Below, in pieces: positions 22,585-32,738 of a stretch of DNA of 64,000 nucleotides. The notes under the pieces are model-generated. The model saw only the letters and a program-made list of their open reading frames with translations. It had not been told where the DNA came from and searched no databases. The position numbers and the translations under genes were made by a program. Within the stretch, counting starts at the first letter, position 1. Every line of letters starts with the position of its first letter. The stretch comes from an uncultured Prevotella sp. (GTDB taxonomy: Bacteria; Bacteroidota; Bacteroidia; Bacteroidales; Bacteroidaceae), in assembly GCA_900544825.1 (NCBI GenBank), contig UQWP01000001.1:1-64000 (forward strand), read 5' to 3'.

Positions 22585-25053
22585 ATGAACGTTTCATACA
22601 AATGGCTTAAAGAATACGTCGATTTCGACTTGACACCACAGGAGACTGCCGATGTGCTGACCTCTTGCGGACTCGAAGTGGACGCTTTGGAGGAAGTACA
22701 GTCTATCAAGGGTGGACTGAAAGGTCTTTACGTAGGTAAAGTGTTGACATGCGAGGCGCATCCTAACAGCGATCACCTCCACGTAACAACCGTTGACTTG
22801 GGCAAGGGCGAGCCACAGCAGATTGTCTGCGGTGCTCCTAATGTTGCTGCAGGTCAGAAGGTAATCGTTGCCGACCTGGGCTGCGTGCTCTATGACGGCG
22901 ACCAGAGTTTTACCATCAAGAAGAGCAAGCTCCGCGGTGTAGAGAGCTTGGGTATGATCTGTGCTGAGGATGAGATTGGCGTGGGTACATCTCACGACGG
23001 TATCATCGTGCTCCCAGAGGATGCTCCTGTAGGTCAGCCTGCTGCCGAGTACTATCACCTGGAGAGCGACTGGCTCATCGAGATTGATATCACTGCCAAC
23101 CGTGCCGATGCACTCGGTCATTGGGGTGTAGCCCGCGACCTCTATGCCTGGTTGAAGCAGAACGGTTATGAAACCAGTCTGCATCGCCCATCTTGCGATG
23201 AGTTCGTAGTGGATAACGAGGATCTTCCTATCAATGTAGAGATTGAGAACACCGAGGCTTGCAAGCGCTATGCCTGTGTAAGCATCACCGACTGCGAGGT
23301 GAAGGAGAGTCCTAAGTGGTTGCAGGATAAGCTGAACATCATCGGCTTGCGACCAATCAACAATATCGTGGATATCACCAACTACATCATGATGGCATAC
23401 GGTCAGCCATTGCACTGCTTCGATGCAGATATGGTTACCGGTCATAAGATTGTAGTCCGCACCCAGCCAGAGGGCACCAAGTTCATCACTCTCGATGGCG
23501 AGGAGCATACCCTGGGTGAGCACGACCTGAGCATCTGCAATGCTGAGGAGCCAATGTGTATCGCCGGTATCTTCGGCGGTAAGGGTTCCGGTACTTACGA
23601 GACCACCAAGAGCGTGGTTCTGGAGAGTGCTTACTTCCACCCAACATGGATTCGCAAGAGCGCTCGCCGTCACGGTTTGAGCACAGATGCCAGCTACCGT
23701 TTTGAGCGTGGCGTAGATCCAAACGGACAGATCTATGCATTGAAGCAGGCTGCTATCCTCTGCAAGCAGTTGGCTGGCGGCAAGATTTCCATGCAGATCA
23801 AGGATGTATATCCAGAGCCAATGCAGGATTTCCCAGTTCGCCTGAACTATGAGTATGCGCATCGCCTCATCGGTAAGGAGATTGGTGCTGACACCATCAA
23901 GAGCATCGCTACTTCTCTCGAGATGAAGATCGTGAAGGAAGATGCTGAGGGCATCGACCTCCTGGTTCCTGCTTATCGTGTAGATGTTCAGCGTCCTTGC
24001 GACGTGGTTGAGGATATCCTCCGTATCTACGGATATAATAATGTGGAGATTCCAACCCAGTTGAAGAGTTCTTTGACTGTTCAGGGCGATGAGGACAAGG
24101 CTTATCACAGCCAGAACCTCGTGGCAGAGCAGTTGGTAGGCGAGGGCTTCATGGAGATTCTCAACAACTCTCTGACCAAGACCAGCTACTATACCGACCT
24201 GGAGCTGAACAAGTATCCGATGGAGAACGTAGTGAAGGTGATGAACCCATTGAGTGCTGATCTCGGCGTAATGCGCCAGACCATGCTCTTCGGCGGTTTG
24301 GAGAGCGTAGCCCGCAACATCAACCACAAGAGCCAGAACCTGAAGTTCTTCGAGGTGGGTAACACCTATATATATAATAAGGAGAAGTGGAGCGAGGAGA
24401 GTCCTATCAAGGCTTACTCTCAGGAGGCTCACATGTCACTCTTCATCACCGGTAAGCGCGTAGAGGGCAATTGGGCTCATGCAGATGAGCAGAGCAGCAT
24501 CTACGAGTTGAAGGCTGTGGTAGAGAATATCCTCCGCCGTGTAGGTATGCCACAGAATAATCTCGTAATCAAGCACAGCGACAACAATATCTTTGCCAAG
24601 GGTGTGAACTACGAGACCCGTGCCGGCAAGGTATTGGTAGAGATGGGTATCCTGAGCCACAAGCTGAAGAAGGCATTCGATATTGAGCAGGATGTATTCT
24701 ATGCTGATGTTCACTGGGATAACCTGATGAAGACCGTGAAGAAGGTGAACCTTACTTACACAGATATCAGCAAGTATCCATCTGTGAGCCGCGACCTTGC
24801 GCTGCTCGTAGATAAGAACGTAGAGTTTGCCCAGATTGAGCAGATTGCCCATCAGACCGAGAAGAAGCTCCTGAAGAGCGTGGTACTCTTCGACGTATAT
24901 GAGGGTAAGAACCTGCCAGAGGGCAAGAAGAGTTATGCCGTAAACTTCATCCTCCAGGATGAGGAGAAGACATTGAATGACAAGCAGATTGATGCTATCA
25001 TGAAGAAGCTCATTGCCAACCTCACAGGTAAGCTCAATGCAGAGTTAAGATAA
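22585..25053 (+). CDS. pheT: Phenylalanine-tRNA ligase beta subunit
   Basis: 822-aa subunit of the (alpha-beta)2 synthetase. In order: N-terminal tRNA-binding domain (GLYVGKVLTCEAHPNSDHLHVTTVDLG, residues about 45-150), B3/B4 editing domain (about 215-385), B5 domain (about 405-475, including VEDILRIYGYNNVEIP), a pseudo-catalytic core and the C-terminal FDX-ACB anticodon-binding domain (KYPSVSRDLALLVDKNVEF onwards). Full length. pheS is not adjacent, as is common in Bacteroidota. Followed after 42 bp by a yebC-family gene. Confidence 0.97.
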   Translation: MNVSYKWLKEYVDFDLTPQETADVLTSCGLEVDALEEVQSIKGGLKGLYVGKVLTCEAHPNSDHLHVTTVDLGKGEPQQIVCGAPNVAAGQKVIVADLGCVLYDGDQSFTIKKSKLRGVESLGMICAEDEIGVGTSHDGIIVLPEDAPVGQPAAEYYHLESDWLIEIDITANRADALGHWGVARDLYAWLKQNGYETSLHRPSCDEFVVDNEDLPINVEIENTEACKRYACVSITDCEVKESPKWLQDKLNIIGLRPINNIVDITNYIMMAYGQPLHCFDADMVTGHKIVVRTQPEGTKFITLDGEEHTLGEHDLSICNAEEPMCIAGIFGGKGSGTYETTKSVVLESAYFHPTWIRKSARRHGLSTDASYRFERGVDPNGQIYALKQAAILCKQLAGGKISMQIKDVYPEPMQDFPVRLNYEYAHRLIGKEIGADTIKSIATSLEMKIVKEDAEGIDLLVPAYRVDVQRPCDVVEDILRIYGYNNVEIPTQLKSSLTVQGDEDKAYHSQNLVAEQLVGEGFMEILNNSLTKTSYYTDLELNKYPMENVVKVMNPLSADLGVMRQTMLFGGLESVARNINHKSQNLKFFEVGNTYIYNKEKWSEESPIKAYSQEAHMSLFITGKRVEGNWAHADEQSSIYELKAVVENILRRVGMPQNNLVIKHSDNNIFAKGVNYETRAGKVLVEMGILSHKLKKAFDIEQDVFYADVHWDNLMKTVKKVNLTYTDISKYPSVSRDLALLVDKNVEFAQIEQIAHQTEKKLLKSVVLFDVYEGKNLPEGKKSYAVNFILQDEEKTLNDKQIDAIMKKLIANLTGKLNAELR

Positions 25054-25095
25054 TATTATATTTAAAAAACGATAAACATTTAAAATTTTATTCCA

Positions 25096-25839
25096 ATGGG
25101 AAGAGCATTTGAATATCGTAAAGCTACAAAGCTGAAAAGATGGGGCCACATGGCCAAGACATTTACTAAGTTGGGTAAGCAGATTGCTATTGCAGTAAAG
25201 GCTGGCGGTCCAGAGCCAGAGAACAACCCAACCTTGCGTGCTATCATCGCTAACTGTAAGCGTGAGAACATGCCTAAGGACAACATCGCTCGTGCCATCA
25301 AGAACGCTTGTGGCAAGGATACCAGCGATTACAAGGAGGTGACATACGAGGGATATGGCCCTCACGGAGTTGCTGTCTTCGTTGATACATTGACAGATAA
25401 CACAACCCGTACTGTGGCTGACGTTCGTTCTATCTTCAACAAGTTCAGCGGTAACTTGGGTACAACAGGTTCTTTGTCTTTCCTCTTCGACCACAAGGCT
25501 GTGTTCACATTCAAGAAGAAGGAAGGTCTGGATATGGACGAGATGATTCTCGACCTGATTGACTACGGCGTAGAGGACGAGTTCGATGAGGATGAGGAAG
25601 CAGGCGAAATCACAATCTACGGTGCTCCTACAAGCTTCGGCGAGATTCAGAAGCACCTGGAGGCTGAGGGCTTCGAGGTAACTGGTGCTGAGTTCACCTA
25701 CATTCCTAACGATTTGAAGGAGGTTACTGCTGAGGAGCGCGAGACTATCGACAAGATGGTTGAGAAGTTGGAGGAGTTTGACGATGTTCAGACTGTTTAC
25801 ACCAACATGAAGCCAGAGATTCCTGCAGACGCAGAATAA
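25096..25839 (+). CDS. YebC/PmpR-family protein
   Basis: 247-aa member of the YebC/TACO1 family. Members have been described as transcriptional regulators and, more recently, as factors helping ribosomes at proline-rich stretches. It starts with the Bacteroidota-type MGRAFEYRKATKLKRWGHMAKTFTKLGKQI. VTYEGYGPHGVAVFVDTLTDNTTRTVADVRSIFNKFSGNLG is the family core. An acidic segment at about 153-170 is typical. Lies between pheT and a TSCPD protein starting 2 bp later. Confidence 0.93.
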   Translation: MGRAFEYRKATKLKRWGHMAKTFTKLGKQIAIAVKAGGPEPENNPTLRAIIANCKRENMPKDNIARAIKNACGKDTSDYKEVTYEGYGPHGVAVFVDTLTDNTTRTVADVRSIFNKFSGNLGTTGSLSFLFDHKAVFTFKKKEGLDMDEMILDLIDYGVEDEFDEDEEAGEITIYGAPTSFGEIQKHLEAEGFEVTGAEFTYIPNDLKEVTAEERETIDKMVEKLEEFDDVQTVYTNMKPEIPADAE

Positions 25840-25841
25840 TT

Positions 25842-26120
25842 ATGTTGCAGCAAGAGAAACAGGATAAGTTGACCAAGGTTACTTATCAGACTCATGGTAC
25901 CTGCTCTAAGTACATCTGTATCAGTGTTGATGAGGATGGAAAAGTGCAGGATGCCCAGTTCATCGGCGGTTGCGATGGCAACACCAAGGGCGTTTGTGCC
26001 TTGATTCAGGGTATGAAGGCAAAGGAAGTCATCGCCCGACTGAAGGGTATCACTTGTGGCAATAAGCCTACAAGCTGTCCAGACCAGCTGGCGACAGCCT
26101 TGCAGGAAATGGGATATTAA
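25842..26120 (+). CDS. TSCPD-domain protein (TIGR03905 family)
   Basis: 92-aa protein with the pattern HGTCSKYICISVDEDGKVQDAQFIGGCDGNTKGVCALIQGM and the closing TCGNKPTSCPDQLATAL; the Thr-Ser-Cys-Pro-Asp motif names the domain, which also occurs at the end of some ribonucleotide reductases. Its own role is unknown; the conserved Cys residues suggest metal binding. Starts 2 bp after yebC, so translation is probably coupled. Confidence 0.9.
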   Translation: MLQQEKQDKLTKVTYQTHGTCSKYICISVDEDGKVQDAQFIGGCDGNTKGVCALIQGMKAKEVIARLKGITCGNKPTSCPDQLATALQEMGY

Positions 26121-26126
26121 TACAAT

Positions 26127-26165
26127 AAAGAGGGTGTGTCATCAATCCATGACACACCCTCTTTT
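26127..26165. terminator. Terminator after the pheT-yebC-TSCPD group
   Basis: A 16-bp perfect stem (26127-26142 with 26149-26164), 6-nt loop. It also serves the converging lipoprotein gene that ends at 26166. Confidence 0.9.
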
Positions 26166-26552
26166 CTAATACTTGAAGACATCATCCAGCAAGATTTCCT
26201 TCGGATTCTTAGCCGAATAATAAACGAAGCGGAAGGTGAAGTGGGCATCCTTGTAAATCTTCAGACCAGGGTTGTTGTCCAATGCCTCTTTCTGAAGCTT
26301 GTGGAGCTTATCCTTGTTGGCATCAATCGCCTTCTTGTTGTCCGCTTTGTTGCGAAGAGTCATGTAATAAGAGAACACGCGGGTGTTCTTGTCAAACACG
26401 GCACTATCTGTTCTGCTGTCATTTACGTATGGGGTAGGGCAGTATTTCTCTGTGTATTCCTTAGCCTCACGAACCGCCTTATCTTCCAGACTTTCAGTGC
26501 AAGATACGACCAAACTAGCCAAAAATAGGCTATAAATAGCTTTTTTCATCAT
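26166..26552 (-). CDS. Small lipoprotein of unknown function
   Basis: 128-aa predicted lipoprotein. A signal sequence ([18 protein letters not shown]) ends in a VVSC lipobox, followed by acidic [20 protein letters not shown]. The C-terminal half includes [27 protein letters not shown]. No family recognised. A longer frame to 26675 is rejected because the -7 box lies at 26578-26570. Divergent from lepA. Confidence 0.8.
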   Translation of the reverse strand: MMKKAIYSLFLASLVVSCTESLEDKAVREAKEYTEKYCPTPYVNDSRTDSAVFDKNTRVFSYYMTLRNKADNKKAIDANKDKLHKLQKEALDNNPGLKIYKDAHFTFRFVYYSAKNPKEILLDDVFKY

Positions 26553-26566
26553 TATTATATAATTTT

Positions 26567-26599
26567 TTTGCAAAGATACGAAAAAAATACTATCTTTGC
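26567..26599 (+). promoter_or_regulatory. Promoter of lepA
   Basis: -33 TTTG (26567-26570), 20-bp spacer, -7 TATCTTTGC (26591-26599), 22 bp before the lepA start. Confidence 0.75.
26570..26578 (-). promoter_or_regulatory. -7 promoter box of the small lipoprotein gene
   Basis: TATCTTTGC on the minus strand. It overlaps by one base the -33 TTTG of the divergent lepA promoter. Confidence 0.65.
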
Positions 26600-26621
26600 A
26601 CTCCAAAGAGAGAAAAATTGT

Positions 26622-28415
26622 ATGGAGAATATAAATAAGATAAGAAATTTCTGCATTATTGCACATATTGACCATGGTAAAAGTACCTTGGCAGACCGAT
26701 TGTTAGAGAAGACCCAGACCATCAAGATTACTGAGGGTCAGATGCTTGATGATATGGACCTGGAGAGAGAGCGTGGTATCACCATCAAGAGCCATGCCAT
26801 CCAGATGGAATACAAGGCAAAGGATGGAGATACTTACATCCTCAACCTCATCGATACTCCGGGACACGTCGATTTCTCTTATGAGGTTTCTCGTTCCATC
26901 GCAGCGTGCGAGGGAGCGCTCTTGGTCGTAGATGCCACCCAGGGTGTCCAGGCCCAGACTATCTCTAACCTCTATATGGCTATTGAGCATGATCTGGAGA
27001 TTATTCCGGTCATCAACAAGATAGATATGCCTTCGGCTATGCCGGAGGAAGTGGAAGATGAGATTGTGGATCTCATCGGTTGCAAGCACGAGGATATCCT
27101 CCGTGCATCCGGTAAGACCGGCGAGGGTGTAGAAGATGTTCTGGAAGCGGTGGTTAACCGTGTTCCGGCTCCTAAGGGAGATGACAAGGCTCCACTTCAG
27201 GCTTTGATTTTCGACTCTGTATTCAACTCATTCCGTGGTATCATCGCTTACTTCAAGATTGAGAACGGTGTGATCCGTAAGGGCGACAAGGTGAAGTTCT
27301 TCAACACCGGTATGGAATACGATGCTGATGAGATTGGCGTACTGAAGATGGATATGATTCCCCGCAAGGAATTGGGTGCCGGTGAGGTAGGTTACATCAT
27401 CTCGGGTATCAAGAATGCTACCGAGGTAAAGGTGGGTGATACCATTACCCACATCGCACGTCCTTGTGAAAAGGCGATTGCAGGATTCCAGGAAGTGAAG
27501 CCGATGGTATTTGCCGGCGTTTATCCTATCGATCCTAGCGATTACGAGAATCTGCGTGCCTCATTGGAGAAGCTGCAGCTTAACGATGCTTCGCTTACCT
27601 TCTCTCCTGAGAGTTCGGTTGCCTTGGGCTTCGGTTTCCGATGTGGATTCCTCGGTCTGCTCCACATGGAGATTGTACAGGAGCGTCTGGACCGTGAGTT
27701 CAACATGGATGTCATCACCACCGTTCCAAACGTATCCTATATGGTATATGACAAGCAAGGTGGTGTAAAAGAGGTACATAACCCATCGGGACTGCCTGAT
27801 CCAACGCTCATCGACCATATTGAGGAGCCATATATCCGAGCTACCATCATCACAGCTACCAATTATATTGGTCCTATCATGAAGCTCTGTCTGGATAAGC
27901 GTGGTGAGCTTATCAATCAGGAATATGTGAGTGGCAACCGTGTGGAGCTGCATTTCATGCTGCCGTTGGGCGAGATTGTGATCGATTTCTACGATAAGCT
28001 GAAGAGTATTTCCAAGGGATATGCTTCGTTCGACTATCATATCGATTCCTTCCGTCATTCCGACCTGGTGAAGCTTGATATCCTCTTGAACGGAGAGCCG
28101 GTGGATGCCCTGAGTACTTTGACCCATCGCGACAACTCAGTGAGCTTCGGTCGCAGAATGTGCGAGAAGCTGAAGGATCTGATTCCACGTCAGCAGTTTG
28201 ATATTGCTATTCAGGCTGCTATCGGTGCGAAAATCGTAGCCCGTGAAACTGTAAAGCAGGTGCGCAAGGATGTTACTGCCAAGTGTTATGGTGGTGACGT
28301 GAGCCGTAAGCGTAAGTTGCTGGAGAAGCAGAAGAAGGGTAAGAAACGTATGAAGCAGATTGGTAACGTAGAGGTGCCTCAGAAGGCATTCCTTGCGGTG
28401 CTGAAGCTTTACTAA
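26622..28415 (+). CDS. lepA: Elongation factor 4 (LepA)
   Basis: 597-aa translational GTPase acting on ribosomes during initiation or back-translocation. G1 [10 protein letters not shown], switch region ERERGITI, G3 DTPGHVDF and G4 NKID are present, as is the LepA-specific C-terminal domain ending [11 protein letters not shown] longer frame from 26568 is rejected because it begins upstream of the -7 box. The crp-like gene follows after 44 bp. Confidence 0.97.
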   Translation: MENINKIRNFCIIAHIDHGKSTLADRLLEKTQTIKITEGQMLDDMDLERERGITIKSHAIQMEYKAKDGDTYILNLIDTPGHVDFSYEVSRSIAACEGALLVVDATQGVQAQTISNLYMAIEHDLEIIPVINKIDMPSAMPEEVEDEIVDLIGCKHEDILRASGKTGEGVEDVLEAVVNRVPAPKGDDKAPLQALIFDSVFNSFRGIIAYFKIENGVIRKGDKVKFFNTGMEYDADEIGVLKMDMIPRKELGAGEVGYIISGIKNATEVKVGDTITHIARPCEKAIAGFQEVKPMVFAGVYPIDPSDYENLRASLEKLQLNDASLTFSPESSVALGFGFRCGFLGLLHMEIVQERLDREFNMDVITTVPNVSYMVYDKQGGVKEVHNPSGLPDPTLIDHIEEPYIRATIITATNYIGPIMKLCLDKRGELINQEYVSGNRVELHFMLPLGEIVIDFYDKLKSISKGYASFDYHIDSFRHSDLVKLDILLNGEPVDALSTLTHRDNSVSFGRRMCEKLKDLIPRQQFDIAIQAAIGAKIVARETVKQVRKDVTAKCYGGDVSRKRKLLEKQKKGKKRMKQIGNVEVPQKAFLAVLKLY

Positions 28416-28459
28416 GAGATTCGACGATATAAATTTTAATAATAGGAGGAACTTGAATT

Positions 28460-29059
28460 ATGAGTGATTTTAAGGTTATCACCCCTAAACGCGACATAGC
28501 CAGAGAGCTTGCCCGTAGGTATAGTACGATGACTCATGACGAGTTGGATATACTGGAATCAATCCTGGAGCCAATCAAGTATGGCAAGGGCGAGAAGATT
28601 CTGGTAGAGGGTGAAGTGTGTAGAAACATTTCTTACATAGAGAAGGGATTGGTGCGCCAATTCTATACCAAGTATGATAAGGAGGTAACAGAACACTTAG
28701 GTGTTGACCATTCTATCTTCATGTGTATTGAGAGTCTTTTCAAGGAAACCCCTTCCTACCTCCAGGTTGAGGCTTTGGAGCCTACCTTGGTATATGCTTT
28801 GCCGAAGGCGAAGCTCGAGGCGGCTGCCATTAGAAATGTAAACATCCAGATGCTTTACCGTAAGATTCTGGAAGAGAGTTTGATTCAGTCACAGGTACAT
28901 GCCGACCTGATGCGATTCGAAACTGCGCCTAATAAGTATAAGCGTTTGTGCGAGTTGAATCCGCAAGTGGTGCTCCGTGCTCCGCTTACGTATATCGCAA
29001 ACTATCTGCAGATGACTCCTGAGACACTGTCTCGCATCCGATCAAACACTTTATTGTAA
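28460..29059 (+). CDS. Crp/Fnr-family transcriptional regulator
   Basis: 199-aa regulator with an N-terminal cyclic-nucleotide-type sensor domain (residues about 25-130; GKGEKILVEGEVCRNISYIEKGLVRQFY) and a short C-terminal HTH region (PLTYIANYLQMTPETLSRIRS). The HTH resembles the compact ones common in Bacteroidota Crp-like proteins. The phosphate-binding RxA motif of cAMP-binding Crp is not evident, so the ligand is unknown. Probably co-transcribed with lepA; terminator follows. Confidence 0.88.
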   Translation: MSDFKVITPKRDIARELARRYSTMTHDELDILESILEPIKYGKGEKILVEGEVCRNISYIEKGLVRQFYTKYDKEVTEHLGVDHSIFMCIESLFKETPSYLQVEALEPTLVYALPKAKLEAAAIRNVNIQMLYRKILEESLIQSQVHADLMRFETAPNKYKRLCELNPQVVLRAPLTYIANYLQMTPETLSRIRSNTLL

Positions 29060-29070
29060 TTATGATCATA

Positions 29071-29112
29071 AAAAAATGGTGTAACTTCTTTTTTGAAGCT
29101 ACACCATTTTTT
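29071..29112. terminator. Bidirectional terminator between the crp-like and acyl-CoA ligase genes
   Basis: ATGGTGTA and CTTC pair with GAAG and TACACCAT across one mismatch, flanked by A6 and T6. Confidence 0.88.
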
Positions 29113-29154
29113 GGTATTTGTATCTCTTTTATTCCTTTATCAGGAGTTTTCTTG

Positions 29155-30819
29155 TTATTCAGCTGTATAGAGGAATCGCTTGATACTCTTCTTAGGAGTC
29201 TTTTCAAACTCTTCTTCGTAGATGCGAATCTCGCTTACCTTGCTGTAGGTTGGAACCATTGTATTGAGCTCCTGGCGGTTCTGCTCCATAATCTCTTCCA
29301 GTTCGCTTCTGCCCAGGTTCAGAGACTGAGCCTCGTCGAAGTCAGGATGTACCAGAGCCACCAGCTTGTCGCCCTTCTGAACTACCACGCTCTCAGCAAC
29401 GAGGGCGAGGGAATTGAGCTTATCCTCGATTTCCTCAGGATAGATATTCTGACCGCTGGCGCCGAGCAGCATGTTCTTGCTGCGTCCCTTGATGAATACA
29501 TTACCATCTCCATCCATGGTTCCGAGGTCGCCGGAATGATACCATCCGTTCTCATCGATGGTCTGCTTGGTAGCCTCCTCATTCTTGTAGTAACCCAGCA
29601 TCACGTTAGGACCCTTGGCAAGGATTTCGCCTGGTACGTTCTCCGGATCCGGACTGTCGATGCGAACCATCATGTGGAGCGCAGCCTTACCGCAAGAGCC
29701 TGGAACGAAGTTCTTGTAATCCTCATAGCAGATGATAGGTGCACATTCTGTGGCACCATAACCCACTGTATATTTGAAGCCCACGCCGTGGAGGAATCTT
29801 TCTACTTCCTGGTTGAATGCAGCACCGCCGATAATCACCTCGTAGAAGTTGCCACCGAAGGCATTGGTAACCTGGTCGCAGATCTTCTCTTTCACCTTCT
29901 TGCTGATGACTGGCATGTGGAGGAGCATGCGCATACGGTTGTTCTGAATCTTAGGGAATACCTTCTTGCGGATGATCTTCTCGATAACCAGAGGCACAGC
30001 AATGATAACTGCTGGCTTGATGCGTCCGAATGCCTCGGCGATGATGGCTGGGCTAGGGATGCGGGTGAGATAGTAAATATGGCAACCCTTGATGAATTCG
30101 AAGATAAACTCGAACGCCATACCATACATGTGAGCCATCGGCAGGATACTGATGACAGAATCGCCTGGCTTGATCTTCTTGCCCAATACATTCTCTGCAA
30201 AGTCGGCATTGCCCCACAGCGCACGGTATGGAATCATCACACCCTTGGAGAAACCGGTAGTTCCACTGGTGTAGTTGATCATAGCCAACTCTTCAGGATC
30301 CTGGTCGATATAATAGTTGACGTGGTTCTTGCGGAAGTACTTAGGGTACTTGATACCGAACATCTCGTTGAGGTGCTCGCGGGCATAAGTCAACTTGTCG
30401 GTACGTGAAACCACGAGTGAGTAATCAGGAATGTAGATGATACCTTCCAGACCCGGCATCTTGGTTGCATCTATCTGTGTCGCAACAACGTCGCCCACGA
30501 AGAGCAGCTTGGCGTCGCTGTGGTTCACGATATTGTGAATCTGTTCTGGCATGAACTCATGCAGGATAGGTACAGCGATGGCACCATAGGTCAGGGTAGC
30601 GAGGAAAGCCACTGCCCAATTGGCACTGTTTCTACCGCAAAGAGCAATCTTGTCGCCCTTTACTACGCCGGAGTTCTCAAACATGATGTGCAGCTTCTCG
30701 ATTTTGCGTGCTACATCGTGATACTGCAAGGTAGCTCCCTTGTAGTCGGTCAAGGCATCCATATCCCAATGGTCTATGATGCTCTGCTGGATAAGTGCGT
30801 TAAAGCTAGGAATTTCCAT
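29155..30819 (-). CDS. Long-chain fatty-acid-CoA ligase-like AMP-binding protein (copy 1)
   Basis: 554-aa ANL-superfamily adenylating enzyme, expected to activate fatty acids to acyl-CoA. Motifs: YTSGTTGFSKGVM (phosphate loop), GYGATECAP, YHSGDLG, KGRSKNMLLGASGQNIYPEEIE (hinge) and the C-terminal lysine region EFEKTPKKSIKRFLY. The frame extends to 30888, but MEIPSFNALIQQSII at 30819 matches the paralogue's start. It lies 84 bp after copy 2 with no promoter seen between, so the pair is probably one operon. The acyl chain preference is unknown. Confidence 0.92.
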   Translation of the reverse strand: MEIPSFNALIQQSIIDHWDMDALTDYKGATLQYHDVARKIEKLHIMFENSGVVKGDKIALCGRNSANWAVAFLATLTYGAIAVPILHEFMPEQIHNIVNHSDAKLLFVGDVVATQIDATKMPGLEGIIYIPDYSLVVSRTDKLTYAREHLNEMFGIKYPKYFRKNHVNYYIDQDPEELAMINYTSGTTGFSKGVMIPYRALWGNADFAENVLGKKIKPGDSVISILPMAHMYGMAFEFIFEFIKGCHIYYLTRIPSPAIIAEAFGRIKPAVIIAVPLVIEKIIRKKVFPKIQNNRMRMLLHMPVISKKVKEKICDQVTNAFGGNFYEVIIGGAAFNQEVERFLHGVGFKYTVGYGATECAPIICYEDYKNFVPGSCGKAALHMMVRIDSPDPENVPGEILAKGPNVMLGYYKNEEATKQTIDENGWYHSGDLGTMDGDGNVFIKGRSKNMLLGASGQNIYPEEIEDKLNSLALVAESVVVQKGDKLVALVHPDFDEAQSLNLGRSELEEIMEQNRQELNTMVPTYSKVSEIRIYEEEFEKTPKKSIKRFLYTAE

Positions 30820-30903
30820 ATTCTTATTATTTAACGATTTTCTAAGTTCATATTTTTCTCGTACTTGTAGTCTCTTTCTTGAGACCAAGTTTTATGCCAT
30901 GTC

Positions 30904-32571
30904 TTATATCACGTCCTGGTAGAGGTAACGCTTGATAGACTTCTTGGCTGTCTTTTCAAATTCGGTGTCGTGCAGCTGGATGCGTGATATCTTCGCAAAG
31001 CTAGGCATCTGCCTATTCAGTTCCTTTCGGTTCTGCTCCATGATGTTGGCGAGGTCTTCGTCTGAGAATCCCAGTTCCTTGCTCTCTTCCATCTCCGGAT
31101 GAACGAGTGCCACGAGCTTATCATCCTTCTGCAGCACGATGCTCTCGTTGACCATAGCCATGGAGTTGAGCTTGTCCTCAATCTCTTCCGGATAGATGTT
31201 CTGTCCGTTAGGACCGAGCAGCATGTTCTTGCTTCTTCCTCTTACGAAGAAATGTCCGTCGGCATCCATTGTAGCCAGGTCGCCGGTATGGAACCATCCG
31301 TCTTCATCAATCACGGCATCGGTAGCCTCCTGATTCTTATAGTAACCCTTCATCACATTGATGCCGCGGCAAACCAGTTCGCCAGCCACGTTTTCCGGGT
31401 CATCGCTCAATACCTTTACCTCCATGTGCTTTACGGCAACACCGCAGCTACCTGCCACATAATTGTCCTGATGGGCGAAGGTGATGAGCGGAGCTGTTTC
31501 CGTAGTACCATAACCCATGGCGATAGGGAAGCCGATGCTGATGAAGAAGTTCTCTATCTCCTTGTTGAGTGGAGCGCCACCCACAACCACCTCGTAAGGA
31601 TGCTCGCCGAACTTGCGCAATACAAATTCGCGAACCTTCTCCTTGATGCGCTTGTTGATGACAGGCATGTTCATCAGCAGACGGGCACGGTTGGTCTGGA
31701 TATGTGGGAACACTTCTTTTCTCACGATCTTATCTACCACGAGTGGTACGGCAAAGATGATGTCTGGCTTGATTTCTGCCAGCGCCTCAGAGATGAGCGT
31801 AGGGCTCGGAAGGCGGGTGAGGAAGAAGATGTGGTTACCCATTGCCATATTGTAGATGAACTCGGTCATGAGTCCATACATGTGAGCCATCGGAAGGGTA
31901 GAGAGGATGTTGCTGTTCTTGCCGATCTTCGGACTTACCGTATCCATCAGGTAATCGAGATTACCCCAGAGGGCTCTGTATGGCAACATCACACCCTTGG
32001 AGAAACCTGTGGTTCCGCTGGTGTAGTTGATCATCGCCAATTCTTCCGGATCATCCACATGATATTTCACATGCTCAGGGCGGAAGTACTTGGGATATTT
32101 ATGACCAAACATGGCGTTGAGATTCTCGCGGGCATAGGTCAGTTTCTCTGAACGGGAAATGACGAGCGAATTATCCGGCAGATAGATGATACCTTCCAGT
32201 GTAGGCATCTCATCGGGAGTAATCTCTGTAGCCACCACATCACCCACAAACAGGAGCTTGCTCTCGCTATGGTTCACGATGTTGTGGATCTGCTCTGGTT
32301 TGAATTCGTTCTGTATAGGCACGACGATTGCACCATAGGTGATAATAGCCAGGAAAGCTACTGCCCACTGGCTACTATTTCTACCGCAGACGGCAATCTT
32401 GTCGCCCTTCTTCACATCGCTGTTTTCAAACAGAATGTGCAGCTTCTCTATCTTTCTTGCAACATCGTGGTACTGGAGTGTAGCGCCCTTGTAATCGGTG
32501 AGCGCATCCAAGTGCCAATTCTTGATGATGCTTCTCTCAATATACGAGTTAAAACTTGGTATTGAATTCAT
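30904..32571 (-). CDS. Long-chain fatty-acid-CoA ligase-like AMP-binding protein (copy 2)
   Basis: 555-aa paralogue of the next gene, sharing long identical stretches (for example LTDYKGATLQYHDVARKIEK and YTSGTTGFSKGVM). Other motifs are GYGTTETAP, FHTGDLA and RGRSKNMLLGPNGQNIYPEEI. The start at 32571 (MNSIPSFNSYIERSII) is preferred over 32619 because the -7 box lies at 32602-32594. The two copies arose by tandem duplication; divergence is spread along the length, so both are probably functional. Confidence 0.92.
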   Translation of the reverse strand: MNSIPSFNSYIERSIIKNWHLDALTDYKGATLQYHDVARKIEKLHILFENSDVKKGDKIAVCGRNSSQWAVAFLAIITYGAIVVPIQNEFKPEQIHNIVNHSESKLLFVGDVVATEITPDEMPTLEGIIYLPDNSLVISRSEKLTYARENLNAMFGHKYPKYFRPEHVKYHVDDPEELAMINYTSGTTGFSKGVMLPYRALWGNLDYLMDTVSPKIGKNSNILSTLPMAHMYGLMTEFIYNMAMGNHIFFLTRLPSPTLISEALAEIKPDIIFAVPLVVDKIVRKEVFPHIQTNRARLLMNMPVINKRIKEKVREFVLRKFGEHPYEVVVGGAPLNKEIENFFISIGFPIAMGYGTTETAPLITFAHQDNYVAGSCGVAVKHMEVKVLSDDPENVAGELVCRGINVMKGYYKNQEATDAVIDEDGWFHTGDLATMDADGHFFVRGRSKNMLLGPNGQNIYPEEIEDKLNSMAMVNESIVLQKDDKLVALVHPEMEESKELGFSDEDLANIMEQNRKELNRQMPSFAKISRIQLHDTEFEKTAKKSIKRYLYQDVI

Positions 32572-32593
32572 TGCACAATTTACAAAATTTTGT

Positions 32594-32602
32594 GCAAAGG
32601 TA
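32594..32602 (-). promoter_or_regulatory. -7 promoter box of the acyl-CoA ligase pair
   Basis: TACCTTTGC on the minus strand, 23 bp before the copy 2 start codon. Confidence 0.65.
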
Positions 32603-32691
32603 CAGAAAATACTGCACACCGCAAAATAAAATGTGCATTATTTTATAGATTAGCGTAAAATATTTTAGAAACTAGGTAAAAATATATAGTT

Positions 32692-32733
32692 TTATCCCAT
32701 TATTGCCATTTACTAGTGACAATAATGGGATAA
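32692..32733 (-). terminator. Terminator-like hairpin after the ftsX-like gene
   Basis: ATCCCATTATTG pairs perfectly with CAATAATGGGAT, with two further pairs inside. On the minus strand an A/T-rich but not pure T tract follows. Confidence 0.6.
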
Positions 32734-32738
32734 TTATC

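Noticed and set aside
22594..24432. 612-codon minus-strand ORF inside pheT
   Set aside because: Antisense to a complete and well-conserved synthetase gene; long frames arise there because of biased codon use.
28973..30819. Long plus-strand ORF at 29062-30408, opposite the acyl-CoA ligase
   Set aside because: It is the antisense shadow of a gene with intact AMP-binding motifs; its own translation has no recognisable domain and it lacks a promoter box.
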